Shown here piece by piece: positions 12,998 through 21,602 of a stretch of DNA of 64,000 bases (position 1 is its first letter; the number at the start of each line of letters is the position of its first letter). A program made the translations under genes and the position numbers. The notes beneath the pieces are model-generated. The model worked only from the letters and a program-made list of their open reading frames with translations, ran no database searches and was not told the DNA's origin. The DNA comes from Streptomyces fumigatiscleroticus (GTDB lineage Bacteria; Actinomycetota; Actinomycetes; Streptomycetales; Streptomycetaceae): assembly GCF_014647975.1 (NCBI RefSeq), contig NZ_BMQF01000002.1:124001-188000 (forward strand). The letters run 5' to 3'.

Positions 12998-15808
12998 TTG
13001 GGGCTCAGCAGGCTCAGCAGACGTACATTCGGCGCCCTCGCCGGCACCACGGTCCTCGGCCTCGCACTGGGCGGCGGCGGGGCGGCGCCGCTCGCCTCCA
13101 CGGAGCCGGCGGCCGTGCCCACCGGCCCGGCGCCCGAACCGCCCCGGGCCGACGGGGAACGGCACGAGATCGCCCTCGACCGGCACTCGCTGCTGGTCGA
13201 CGGCGCACGCCTGGTGCTGTGGGCCGGCACGGTGCACCCCTTCCGGCTGCCGAGCCCCTCGCTGTGGCGGGACGTGCTGGAGAAACTGCGCGCGCACGGC
13301 TTCAACGCGGTCGGCATCGACGTCGCGTGGAACGTGCACTCCCCCGCGCCCGGACGCTTCGACTTCTCCGGCGTGCGGGACCTGGACCTGTTCCTGCGCA
13401 CGGCCGCCGAGGCCGGTCTGTACGTGGTCCTGCGGCCCGGCCCGTATCTCGGCGCGGACCTCGACGCCGGCGGTCTGCCCGGCTGGCTGACGGCGACGCG
13501 GGGCCGGGCCCGGACCACCGACCCCGCCTATCTCGGCCATGCCGACCAGTGGCTCACGGCGGTGAACTCCATAGCCGTACGCCACCTGTACTCCAGGGGC
13601 AGGGGCACCGTCCTGCTGTACGGGACCGAGGGCGGGGAGGGGGCCAGTACGTCCTACCTGACCCATCTGCGCCGCAAAGTGCGCGCCGACGGCATCGACG
13701 TACCCCTCTTCCAGGGGGACGCCTTCGCCGGGAAGGGGCCCTCGCACCGGTGGGGCGTGGCCGTCAGCGCGACGCCCGATCCATGGGGCGGGCCGGGCTA
13801 CGAGGAGATCCGGCAGAGCCGGGACGCGGCGTACGAGCGCGGCGCCCACCTCGCGCATCTCGCCGCCGGGCGCACCCTGCACGACGTCCGCATGGCGTTC
13901 GGCGGCACCTCCTGGGGCTGGCTGCCCGCACCGGACGTCTACACCTCGTACAACGTCGCGGCGGCCATCGGCGAGGGGCGCAACCCGAGCGCCAAGCTCG
14001 CCGTCACGCACCAGCTCGGCGGGCTGCTGCGCAGCGTGCCCGACTTCGCCCGGCTGGAGCGGGCCGCGGCCGTCGAGGCGCCGGACGAGCGGATCGGGGT
14101 CGCCCACCTCACCAACCCCGACACCGGCTCCCACGTCTACGTGCTGCGCAACGACTCCGCCCACTCCGTGACCACGAAGCTGCCGGACGCCGGGATCGAC
14201 GTGCCGTTCACCGTCCCGGCGGGCGACGCCAAGCTGCTGGCGACCGGGCTGTCCCTGGGCGGGCGGAAGCTGGCGTTCACCACCGTGCAGCCCATGCTGT
14301 TCCTGAACGCCGGGCGGCAGGACATCGCCGTGTTCGCGGGCCGGCACGGAGAGATGGCGCAGGTCGCGCTGGAGTGCCCGAGCGAGCCGGTGCCGGTGCG
14401 GCTGGACGAGGAGGCCGCCTGGGCGTACGGCGCCGGCACGCTGCACGTGACGGTTCCGCTCGGTGTCGGCGGGCTGTCCCGGGTGGTGGTGAACGGCGGC
14501 GGCTCCGAGCGGCCGCTGCTGCTGCTCTTCACCGACGACGCGGACTCTCAGCGACTGTGGCCGCACGACACCCCCTCGGGCCGGGTCCTCGTCTACGGCC
14601 CGGCGCTGGTGCGCGACGTCGCGCTCCGCGACGGCACCGTACGGCTCACCGGCGACACCATAGGAGAGACCGGCCTTGAGGTGTGGGGGCCGCGCGGTAT
14701 CACCGGCGTCACCTGGAACGGGGCCGCGGTGCGCACGCGGGTCAGCGCCTCCGGCAGCCTGCTGGCGCTGCGCGCGCTGCCCGGCGTGGACGAGGTGCCG
14801 CTGCCCGCCCTGGACGGCTGGCGGCGGCGGGAGGAGAACCCCGAGTCGGAGCCGGACTTCGACGACTCCTCCTGGACGGCCGCCGACCGGACCACCTCGT
14901 ACAGCACCACCGCCGTCCCGGACGGGCAGCCCGTCCTCTTCGCGGACGACTACGGCTTCCACTACGGCGACGTCTGGTACCGGGGCCGCTTCACGGACGC
15001 GCCCGGCGCGACGTCCGTCTCCCTGTCCTACAGCACGGGCACGCAGGGGCTGCTGATGGCCTGGCTGGACGGCCGCCCGCTGGGCACCCACCGGATGCCG
15101 GTGCCGGACGGGGACACGGCCGGGCGCGGGACCTGGACGGACACGGCGGTCTTCCGGCTGCCGAAGAAGCTCCGCAAGCGGCTGCGCACACGGCGCGGGC
15201 ACGTGCTGTCCGTCCTCGTCCGGCGCATGCAGCACGACCTGGACGACCAGGGCCTCGACACCCACAGGGCGGCGCGCGGACTGACGTCCGTCTCCTTCAC
15301 CGGCGCCTCGCCCGCGGTGCGCTGGCGGATCCAGGGGGAGACCGCGCCCGACCCCGTGCGCGGGCCGCTGAACAACGGCGGGCTGTACGGGGAGCGGGAG
15401 GGCTGGCACCTGCCGGGGTACGACGACGGCGGCTGGGAGGAAGCCGGAACTCCGGGCGGTGCCCGATGGCAGGGCGTGACCTGGTACCGGACGGAGTTCA
15501 GGCTCTCCGTCCGCACCGACGTCGACGCCTCGGTCGGGCTCCGTCTCGACGACGACCCGGACCGCGCCTACCGCGTCCAGATCTTCCTCAACGGCTGGAA
15601 CCTGGGCCAGTACGTCAACGACGTGGGCCCGCAGCACACCTTCGTCCTGCCCAACGGCATCCTGCGCACCCGCGGCACCAACACCCTGGCCCTGGCGGTG
15701 CTGTCGGACGGGACCACACCGTCGGGGCCGGGCACCGCGGAGCTGGTCCTGCTCGGTGCGGCGGCCGGAGGAGTCCCGGTGGAACCGGTCGACTCCCCCG
15801 GCCGGTGA
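12998..15808 (+). CDS. Exported GH35-like protein (beta-galactosidase family, degraded active site)
   Basis: A 936-aa protein with a Tat signal (LSRRTFGALAGTT then hydrophobic core). The GH35 barrel is recognisable from LWAGTVHPFRLPSPSLWRDVLEKLRAHGFNAV, WNVHSPAPGRFDFSG, LRPGPYLGADLDAGGLPGWL and AFGGTSWGW. The C-terminal half has jelly-roll domains (WYRGRFTDAPGA; VTWYRTEF; IFLNGWNLGQYV). Several normally invariant residues differ: HEP is HSP, the CAEW motif is GADL, and where the nucleophile motif TEFWxGW should be there is SATPDPWGG. The acid/base Glu may persist in GTEGGEG (about residue 210). It may bind galactosides or act on another substrate. The TTG start is supported by AGGAGG seven bases upstream. 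It converges on the arabinofuranosidase gene with a 10-nt gap. Confidence 0.83.
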   Translation: MGLSRLSRRTFGALAGTTVLGLALGGGGAAPLASTEPAAVPTGPAPEPPRADGERHEIALDRHSLLVDGARLVLWAGTVHPFRLPSPSLWRDVLEKLRAHGFNAVGIDVAWNVHSPAPGRFDFSGVRDLDLFLRTAAEAGLYVVLRPGPYLGADLDAGGLPGWLTATRGRARTTDPAYLGHADQWLTAVNSIAVRHLYSRGRGTVLLYGTEGGEGASTSYLTHLRRKVRADGIDVPLFQGDAFAGKGPSHRWGVAVSATPDPWGGPGYEEIRQSRDAAYERGAHLAHLAAGRTLHDVRMAFGGTSWGWLPAPDVYTSYNVAAAIGEGRNPSAKLAVTHQLGGLLRSVPDFARLERAAAVEAPDERIGVAHLTNPDTGSHVYVLRNDSAHSVTTKLPDAGIDVPFTVPAGDAKLLATGLSLGGRKLAFTTVQPMLFLNAGRQDIAVFAGRHGEMAQVALECPSEPVPVRLDEEAAWAYGAGTLHVTVPLGVGGLSRVVVNGGGSERPLLLLFTDDADSQRLWPHDTPSGRVLVYGPALVRDVALRDGTVRLTGDTIGETGLEVWGPRGITGVTWNGAAVRTRVSASGSLLALRALPGVDEVPLPALDGWRRREENPESEPDFDDSSWTAADRTTSYSTTAVPDGQPVLFADDYGFHYGDVWYRGRFTDAPGATSVSLSYSTGTQGLLMAWLDGRPLGTHRMPVPDGDTAGRGTWTDTAVFRLPKKLRKRLRTRRGHVLSVLVRRMQHDLDDQGLDTHRAARGLTSVSFTGASPAVRWRIQGETAPDPVRGPLNNGGLYGEREGWHLPGYDDGGWEEAGTPGGARWQGVTWYRTEFRLSVRTDVDASVGLRLDDDPDRAYRVQIFLNGWNLGQYVNDVGPQHTFVLPNGILRTRGTNTLALAVLSDGTTPSGPGTAELVLLGAAAGGVPVEPVDSPGR

Positions 15809-15818
15809 CGACGCGCGT

Positions 15819-17330
15819 TCAGGCGAGCCTGATCACGTTCCAGGAGAGCGGCTCCAGGCTCGCGGTGAGGGTGCCGTCCGTCAGGGCCGTGCCCTGGACC
15901 GCGTGCGGGGTGACGCGCTCGGGGTCGTCCAGGGTGTTGCGGGCGTCGGGATCGGCGTCCGCCAGGGCGCTGTGCTCGACGACCGAGGTCAGGTCCAGCC
16001 CGTACAGGGCGACCTCCAGCGGCAGCGCCTCGGTGCGGCCGCGGTTGACGGCGAACACGGTGACCGAGCCGTCCCCGGCGCGTACCGCGGTGGCGTGCAG
16101 CAGGTCGGCCTCGCCGTACTTCGCCGTCTCGTACGTCGGCGAGTCCACGCGCACGTCCAGCACCCGGCCGCGCCCGTACTTCGAGGCCTGCGCGAACGGG
16201 AAGAACGTCGTCTGCCGCCAGGCCGGGCCGCCCGGCTCGGTCATGATCGGGGCGATCACGTTGACCAGCTGCGCGAGGCAGGCGACGGTGACCCGGTCGG
16301 CGTGCCGGAGCAGCGCGATCAGCAGCGAGCCGAAGACGACGGCGTCGGTGACGCTGTAGTTGTCCTCCAGCAGACGCGGGGCCTCCGGCCAGTCCAGCGG
16401 GTTCTCCGCGGCCTCCTTCTGGTGGGGCAGCAGGTACCAGACGTTCCACTCGTCGAAGGAGAGGTTGATCCTCTTCCTGGACTTCAGGCGGGCGCCGATG
16501 TGGTCGCAGGTGGCGACGACGTTCTCGATGAACGACTCCATGTCCACGGCCGAGGCGAGGAAGGAGTCCACGTCGCCGTCGACGGGCTCGTAGTAGGCGT
16601 GCAGGGAGATGTGGTCGACGAGGTCGTACGTCTCCTTCAGGACCGTCGCCTCCCACTCGGCGAAGGTCTCCATGGACTGGCCGGAGGAGCCGCAGGCGAC
16701 GAGTTCGAGGCCCGGGTCGATCTGGCGCATGGCACGGGCGGTCTCGGCGGCGAGCCGGCCGTACTCCTCGGCCGTCTTGTGGCCGGTCTGCCAGGGGCCG
16801 TCCATCTCGTTGCCCAGGCACCAGAGCCTGATGCCGAAGGGATCCTTGTCGCCGTGCTCGATCCGCAGGTCCGACAGCGCGGTGCCGGAGGGGTGGTTGG
16901 CGTACTCCTGGAGCTCCAGGGCCTCCGCGACGCCGCGCGTGCCGAGGTTGAGTGCCATCATCGGCTCCGCCTGGGGGCCGATCTTCTTCAGGAAGGCGAT
17001 GTACTCGGACAGGCCGAAGCGGTTGGTCTCGGTGGACCGCCAGGCGAGGTCCAGACGGCGGGGGCGGCTCTCGACGGGGCCGACCGAGTCCTCCCACTTG
17101 TAGCCGGAGACGAAGTTGCCGCCGGGGTAGCGGATGACGGTGACGCCGAGTTCCCTGACCAGGTCCAGCACGTCCTGGCGGAGGCCGGCCTCGTCCGCGG
17201 TGGGGTGATCCGGCTCGAAGATGCCGGTGTAGACGCAGCGGCCGAGGTGTTCGACGAAGGAGCCGAAGAGGCGGGGGTCGACCTCGCCGATGGTGAAGGC
17301 GGGGTCGAGGGTGAAGCGGGCGGTGCGCAT
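15819..17330 (-). CDS. GH51 alpha-L-arabinofuranosidase (intracellular)
   Basis: A 503-aa enzyme that removes alpha-L-arabinofuranosyl units from arabino-oligosaccharides. No signal peptide, so it should act on imported sugars. Catalytic acid/base Glu175 lies in CLGNEMDGPW and nucleophile Glu294 in SFDEWNVWY; the N-terminal FGSFVEHLGRCVYTGIFEP and RYPGGNFVSGYKWEDS motifs and the full length match the family. ATG 17330 follows AAGGA; the upstream open frame covers an intergenic repeat. It lies 175 nt behind the ABC permease genes on the same strand, so the importer probably feeds it with arabino-oligosaccharides released by the secreted GH43 enzyme. Confidence 0.95.
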   Translation of the reverse strand: MRTARFTLDPAFTIGEVDPRLFGSFVEHLGRCVYTGIFEPDHPTADEAGLRQDVLDLVRELGVTVIRYPGGNFVSGYKWEDSVGPVESRPRRLDLAWRSTETNRFGLSEYIAFLKKIGPQAEPMMALNLGTRGVAEALELQEYANHPSGTALSDLRIEHGDKDPFGIRLWCLGNEMDGPWQTGHKTAEEYGRLAAETARAMRQIDPGLELVACGSSGQSMETFAEWEATVLKETYDLVDHISLHAYYEPVDGDVDSFLASAVDMESFIENVVATCDHIGARLKSRKRINLSFDEWNVWYLLPHQKEAAENPLDWPEAPRLLEDNYSVTDAVVFGSLLIALLRHADRVTVACLAQLVNVIAPIMTEPGGPAWRQTTFFPFAQASKYGRGRVLDVRVDSPTYETAKYGEADLLHATAVRAGDGSVTVFAVNRGRTEALPLEVALYGLDLTSVVEHSALADADPDARNTLDDPERVTPHAVQGTALTDGTLTASLEPLSWNVIRLA

Positions 17331-17367
17331 TTTTTCCTTTCCAGGGTTCACTTCTGTCTGCCGGTCC

Positions 17368-17400
17368 GTCGTGGCTGGTCGCGCAGTTCCCCGCGCCCCT
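17368..17400. repeat. Streptomyces dispersed intergenic repeat, copy A1
   Basis: A 33-bp block from GTCGTGGCTGGTCGCGC to CCCCGCGCCCCT, identical to 24263-24295, lies in the gap between the ABC permease and arabinofuranosidase genes. The motif is a common dispersed intergenic element in Streptomyces genomes. Confidence 0.7.
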
Positions 17401-17505
17401 GACGGACGGCTGGCCAACCGTTCTTCTTCCAGCTCAGGGTGGACGGCCGCGGCGAGCGGCGCGGCGAGTCCGAGGCGTTTCACGTCAGGGGCTCCTCGGC
17501 AGGCG

Positions 17506-18369
17506 TTACTGGCCGGCCAGGCCGGTGTGGGCGACACCCGCCACGATCTGGCGCTGGAAGAAGACGAAGACGATGATCAGGGGCAGACCCGCCATGAGGC
17601 CGCCGGCCATGAGCTGGGCCCACTGGATGCCGTAGGAGTTCATGACGGTGGCGATGCCGTTGGGCATGGTCATCAGGTCGGGGTTGTTGGTCACCATGTA
17701 GGGCCAGAGGAAGTTGTTCCACGAGCTGATGAAGGTGAAGATGCCGACCGCCGCGAGCGAGGGGCGGGAGAGCGGCAGGACGATGGTGAAGAAGACCCGC
17801 CAGCGGCCGGCGCCGTCGATGAAGGCGGCCTCCTCCAGTTCGCGCGGGACGCCCTGGAAGAACTTGTAGAGGATGTAGACCATCGCGGCGGGCGCGCACT
17901 GCGGCAGGATCATGCCCCAGTAGGTGTCGACCATCCCCATCTGCTGGACGGTGGTGAACAGCGGAACGCCGAGCACGGCCGGGGAGACCATGAGCCCCGT
18001 CATCACCACGCCCATCAGCACGCCCTTGCCGCGGAACTCGGTGCGGGCGAAGCCGTAGCCGGCCAGGGCGCTGACCAGCAGCACGACGGCGGTGACGCAG
18101 ACGGAGACGACGAGGGAGTTGACGAACCAGTCGGTGATGTTGCCGGTCTCGAAGATGGCCGACCAGGCCTGGCCGGTCCACTGCTTCGGGAGCCAGTGGG
18201 TCGGCACCTCGACGGCCTCGGTCTCCGACTTCAGGGAGGTGAACAGCGCCCAGGCCAGCGGCGACAGGATGACGGCGGAGACGGCGACGCCGAGCAGGGT
18301 GAGGACGATCTGGCCGGTCGTCCAGGGGCGGCGGGGCTTGACCCGGATCTGCGGTGCGGCGGTGGTCAT
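17506..18369 (-). CDS. ABC sugar importer permease 2 (MalG type)
   Basis: A 287-aa inner-membrane permease of the carbohydrate uptake type 1 family. Six helices are visible, and the cytoplasmic EAA loop is EEAAFIDGAGRWRVFFTIVLPLSRP, which docks on a shared ATPase such as MsiK, not encoded here. ATG 18369 overlaps the stop of the upstream permease gene in ATGA. It completes the binding protein - permease - permease set; the neighbouring GH51 gene points to arabinose-containing oligosaccharides as the substrate. Confidence 0.93.
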   Translation of the reverse strand: MTTAAPQIRVKPRRPWTTGQIVLTLLGVAVSAVILSPLAWALFTSLKSETEAVEVPTHWLPKQWTGQAWSAIFETGNITDWFVNSLVVSVCVTAVVLLVSALAGYGFARTEFRGKGVLMGVVMTGLMVSPAVLGVPLFTTVQQMGMVDTYWGMILPQCAPAAMVYILYKFFQGVPRELEEAAFIDGAGRWRVFFTIVLPLSRPSLAAVGIFTFISSWNNFLWPYMVTNNPDLMTMPNGIATVMNSYGIQWAQLMAGGLMAGLPLIIVFVFFQRQIVAGVAHTGLAGQ

Positions 18370-19307
18370 CGGCCGCCCTCCTCACGGTTGCGCAGCAGCC
18401 ACATCCGCGCGAGGGCGACGGCCGCGATGAGCACGAAGAAGATGATGGACATCGCGGAGGCGTAGCCCACGCGGTAGCTGGTGAAGCCCTGTTCGAGGGT
18501 GTACTGCACGAAGGTCCTGGTCGAGTTCTCCGGCCCCGGCCCGAAGTCCAGCATCACCACGGCCTGGTCGAAGACCTGGAGCGAGGCGAGGATCTGAAGG
18601 GCGACGACGAGGCCGGTGATGTTGCGCAGCATCGGCAGGGTGATGTGGACCATGCGGTGCCAGGCGTTGGCACCGTCCAGCTTGGCGGCCTCGTACAGAT
18701 GGGCGGGGATGCCCTGGAGCGCGGCGAGGTAGAGCAGGAAGCTGAAGCCGACCGTCCACCACAGGGTGGTGATGACGACGGCGAGCATGGCGTACGACTT
18801 GTCGGTCAGCCACGGCGTCTCGATGCCGAAGACGTGGTTGATCATGCCGTTGCCGGGGTTGAACAGCCACTGCCACAGGTTGCCCGCGACGGTGGACGGC
18901 AGCAGGAACGGCATGAAGAAGCAGAGCCGCCACAGCCACTTCCCGCGCTCGATGTGGTGGGCGAGCATCGCGAGGAGGAAGGCGAGGACGGTGATGCAGG
19001 GCACCACCAGGAGCGTGAAGTAGGCGCTGTGGCCGAGCGCGTCCCACATGAGCGGGTCGTCCAAAGCCTCGCGGTAGTTGTCCAGGCCGATGAAGGCGGT
19101 GCCGTCGCCGGAGATGTTGGCGTCGGTGAAACTGAGGTAGAGGCCGCGCAGCAGCGGCCAGATCACGAAGAGCGCGAACAGCGCCAGGAACGGGGCGACG
19201 AACCAGCCGCCGTGCTGGAAGCCCTGCTTGCGGCGGAGGGTCACGGCGGGCGCTGCGGTCTTCGCGCGGGCCGGGCGGATGGCGGTCTCAGCGCTGGTCG
19301 TCGTCAT
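18366..19307 (-). CDS. ABC sugar importer permease 1 (MalF type)
   Basis: A 313-aa membrane permease pairing with the next gene. A cytoplasmic N-terminus precedes GWFVAPFLALFALFVIWPLLRG and five more helices; the EAA loop is YEAAKLDGANAWHRMVHITLPMLRN. ATG 19307 overlaps the binding-protein stop (ATGA, 19304-19307), so the three genes are translationally coupled. The upstream in-frame extension runs through the binding-protein gene and is rejected. Confidence 0.93.
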   Translation of the reverse strand: MTTTSAETAIRPARAKTAAPAVTLRRKQGFQHGGWFVAPFLALFALFVIWPLLRGLYLSFTDANISGDGTAFIGLDNYREALDDPLMWDALGHSAYFTLLVVPCITVLAFLLAMLAHHIERGKWLWRLCFFMPFLLPSTVAGNLWQWLFNPGNGMINHVFGIETPWLTDKSYAMLAVVITTLWWTVGFSFLLYLAALQGIPAHLYEAAKLDGANAWHRMVHITLPMLRNITGLVVALQILASLQVFDQAVVMLDFGPGPENSTRTFVQYTLEQGFTSYRVGYASAMSIIFFVLIAAVALARMWLLRNREEGGR

Positions 19308-20662
19308 GCGACCGCACCTCCCTGCGCGGCGGTACGGCCGTCCATCGGGTTCTTCGAGGCGAGCAGTTCGGCGAGCGTGCTCCTCATCCGGCGGGCCACG
19401 GCGTCCGGCCTGGCGGAGCCCGTGGTCGAGGAGACGACGATCGGGCCGACGCGCTGGGCGAGGATGCCGGTGGATCCGGCGAACCACACCTTGGGCTCGG
19501 TGCCCTGGTGGTTCATGGCCGAGACGTACTCGTTCTGCGGCTCCAGCTTCTGGTACGCCGCCGTGGACAGGGTCGGCGTGTAGGCGGGGATGTGTCCGCC
19601 GGCGGCCCACTGAAGGGCGTGCTTGACGACGTAGGCGGCGAGCCGGTGGGCGCCCTCGTTGGCGGCGCCGCCCCGGTCCGCCTGGTGCGGCAGGACGAAG
19701 GAGTGCGACTCGGCGTGGGTGGCCTGCCGGCCGAAGACGGGCGGCAGCGGGACCGCGCCGTAGTCGACCTTGGCGGCGTCGAAGACCGGCACCGACCAGT
19801 TGCCCTCCCAGGCGAAGGGGGCGCCGTTGACGAACTGCTCGGCACCCGCGCCGCCGCCGAAGCCGGGGTTGGCGTATCCGTCGGTGAGGTGCCGGCGCAG
19901 GAACTCAAGGACCTGGGTGGCCTTGTCGGTGTCGAAGGTGACCTCGGTGTTGGCGTCGTTGAACCAGGTGCCGCCGAGCTGGCTGTAGAAGGCGACGAAG
20001 AACCACCACTGGAAGTTCTGGTCGTTGTGCCACAGGCCGATGGTCTGGAGGCCCTTCTTGGTGGCCTTCTTGGCCTCCTTCAGCATGGCGAACCACTCGT
20101 CCACCGAGGCCGGGGACACCATGCGCCCGTCTAAGCCGAGCAGGCCCGCCTTCTCCAGCACGTCCTTGCGGTAGTAACAGAGCTGTACGTGGATGTCGAG
20201 CGGGAGGGCGTAGAGCTTGCCGCCGATGGTGGCACGTTTCCACAGCTCGGGGTTGAAGTCCTGTTCGCGCACCCCGTACTTGGCGAGCAGGCCGACGTCC
20301 CAGGGGTCCAGGAGGCGGCCGGGCGAGAAGCCGGTGACGCGGCCCAGGTGCATGACGCCGAGGTCCGGCGCGCGGTTGCCCGCCGCGGCCATGGCGAGCT
20401 TGGTGTAGAAGGGGCTGCCCCACTGGAGGGTGGAGTCCTTCACCGCGATGTCGGGGTTGTCCTTACGGAAGGCGTCCAGCATCGCGATCATGTTGTAGCC
20501 GTCGCCGCCGCTGAACAGGTTCCAGTAGCGCACCCGGGTGCTCGCGTCGGAGGCGAGTGCGTCGGCGCCCGTGCCCAGGGCCGCGAAGCCGAAGCTGCCC
20601 GCGACCGCCAGGCCGCCCGCCGTGGCCAGAAGTTGCCTGCGATTCAGGCCAGGTCGTCCCAT
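19304..20662 (-). CDS. Extracellular sugar-binding protein of the ABC importer
   Basis: A 452-aa solute-binding protein. The N-terminus has a Tat-like signal (LNRRQLLATAGGLAVAG then AALG), without a lipobox Cys, so it is probably freed or held by its uncleaved anchor. The mature part has family features of type 1 sugar-binding proteins (YNMIAMLDAFRKDNPDI, PDLGVMHLGRV, FAWEGNWSVPVF). It should deliver arabino-oligosaccharides or a related sugar to the two permeases. Leu177 is encoded by TTA (20132-20134 on this strand), so full expression should need the bldA tRNA. Three TTCGAA palindromes lie upstream. Confidence 0.9.
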   Translation of the reverse strand: MGRPGLNRRQLLATAGGLAVAGSFGFAALGTGADALASDASTRVRYWNLFSGGDGYNMIAMLDAFRKDNPDIAVKDSTLQWGSPFYTKLAMAAAGNRAPDLGVMHLGRVTGFSPGRLLDPWDVGLLAKYGVREQDFNPELWKRATIGGKLYALPLDIHVQLCYYRKDVLEKAGLLGLDGRMVSPASVDEWFAMLKEAKKATKKGLQTIGLWHNDQNFQWWFFVAFYSQLGGTWFNDANTEVTFDTDKATQVLEFLRRHLTDGYANPGFGGGAGAEQFVNGAPFAWEGNWSVPVFDAAKVDYGAVPLPPVFGRQATHAESHSFVLPHQADRGGAANEGAHRLAAYVVKHALQWAAGGHIPAYTPTLSTAAYQKLEPQNEYVSAMNHQGTEPKVWFAGSTGILAQRVGPIVVSSTTGSARPDAVARRMRSTLAELLASKNPMDGRTAAQGGAVA

Positions 20663-20676
20663 GCCCTGCCCTCACG

Positions 20677-20817
20677 TTCGAAGTGATGTTCCGTGCTGTG
20701 TTCGCCGAGCACGTTCGGTCATTCAGTCGTTCGGCATTTCGGATGGCGCTCGTAACTTCGAACGGGACCGTAAAGTCGGCGGACCCGGCCGTCAATGGTT
20801 CGGACGTAACTTTCGAA
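20677..20817. promoter_or_regulatory. Three TTCGAA palindromes upstream of the sugar importer
   Basis: TTCGAA occurs at 20677-20682, 20757-20762 and 20812-20817. The first two share ACTTCGAACG when read in suitable orientations (CACTTCGAACGTG and TAACTTCGAACGG) and the third is AACTTTCGAAACG. They cluster in the 295-nt divergent gap and are the best candidate operators for the importer operon. The regulator is unknown. Confidence 0.4.
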
Positions 20818-20957
20818 ACGCTGTGATCATCGAGTGGTGACAACGAGTGGTGATCGTTCTTGTTTGAACAACGCTCCCCGGATCTCATGACGGGGGCACT
20901 TGCGGACGCGTAGTCTCGAACGGCCTGTTGTAGGGCGGACTTGGACGAGGGGGCGCG

Positions 20958-21602
20958 ATGGTCGTCGCGGAGGCGCGGAAGAGGGCGGCGCGAGTCGCCG
21001 GGATGCTGCGCCGTCGCCGTACCCGGAGCGCCATGCGCGGACTGGCGGCCGAGCTGGCCGCCGCCCTGCGGGCCAGACCCCGGCACCCGGCCGGCGCCCG
21101 GGAGGTGTGCCGGGCCCTGTGCGAGGAGATGGCCGCCCGCCACCGCGGCCGTCCCGTCGAACTCCGCTTCGAGCGTTTCCCCGACGAGCTGGAGGTCACC
21201 GGCCTGTGGGTGGAGTTGACCGACTTCGACCTGGTCATCGTGGAGGAGCGGGCCGAGGCGGTGCAGCAGCTCGTCATTCTGGGCCATGAGTTGTGGCACA
21301 TGCACGCGGGGCACGGTCACCGTCCCCGGGGACGGACGGCCGGCGTCCGGGCACTGGCCGAGGAGATCGGCCGGCGGGACGCGGAGCTGTGCCCGGGGCT
21401 GTCGGCCGCGCTGGACCGCGGCGGCGCCCCCGTCGCCGCCCGTGACGGCTCCCGCGAGCGGGACGAGGCCGAGGCCGACGACTTCGGCCACCGCCTGGCC
21501 GCCGTGGTCCGGCCCTACCTCGACGGCGACGGCTCCGGCCCGCCGCCCGGACCCGTGCAGCGCTCCCTGGGCTACCGCGGGAAGGGAAGCGGAACGCGGT
21601 GA
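20958..21602 (+). CDS. ImmA/IrrE-type zinc metallopeptidase
   Basis: A 214-aa soluble protein with an HExxH zinc site, GHELWHMHAGH (about residues 112-122), and a downstream ERDEAEADDFGH segment that can supply the third ligand Glu and the helix typical of the ImmA/IrrE fold. Such proteases cut or inhibit XRE-type repressors. No XRE gene adjoins, but the gene is coupled by GTGA overlap to a membrane protein and, next, a flavoprotein. ATG 20958 follows GAGGGGGCGCG. The Arg-rich N-terminus (RKRAARVAGMLRRRRTRS) may bind nucleic acid or membrane. The substrate is unknown. Confidence 0.75.
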   Translation: MVVAEARKRAARVAGMLRRRRTRSAMRGLAAELAAALRARPRHPAGAREVCRALCEEMAARHRGRPVELRFERFPDELEVTGLWVELTDFDLVIVEERAEAVQQLVILGHELWHMHAGHGHRPRGRTAGVRALAEEIGRRDAELCPGLSAALDRGGAPVAARDGSRERDEAEADDFGHRLAAVVRPYLDGDGSGPPPGPVQRSLGYRGKGSGTR

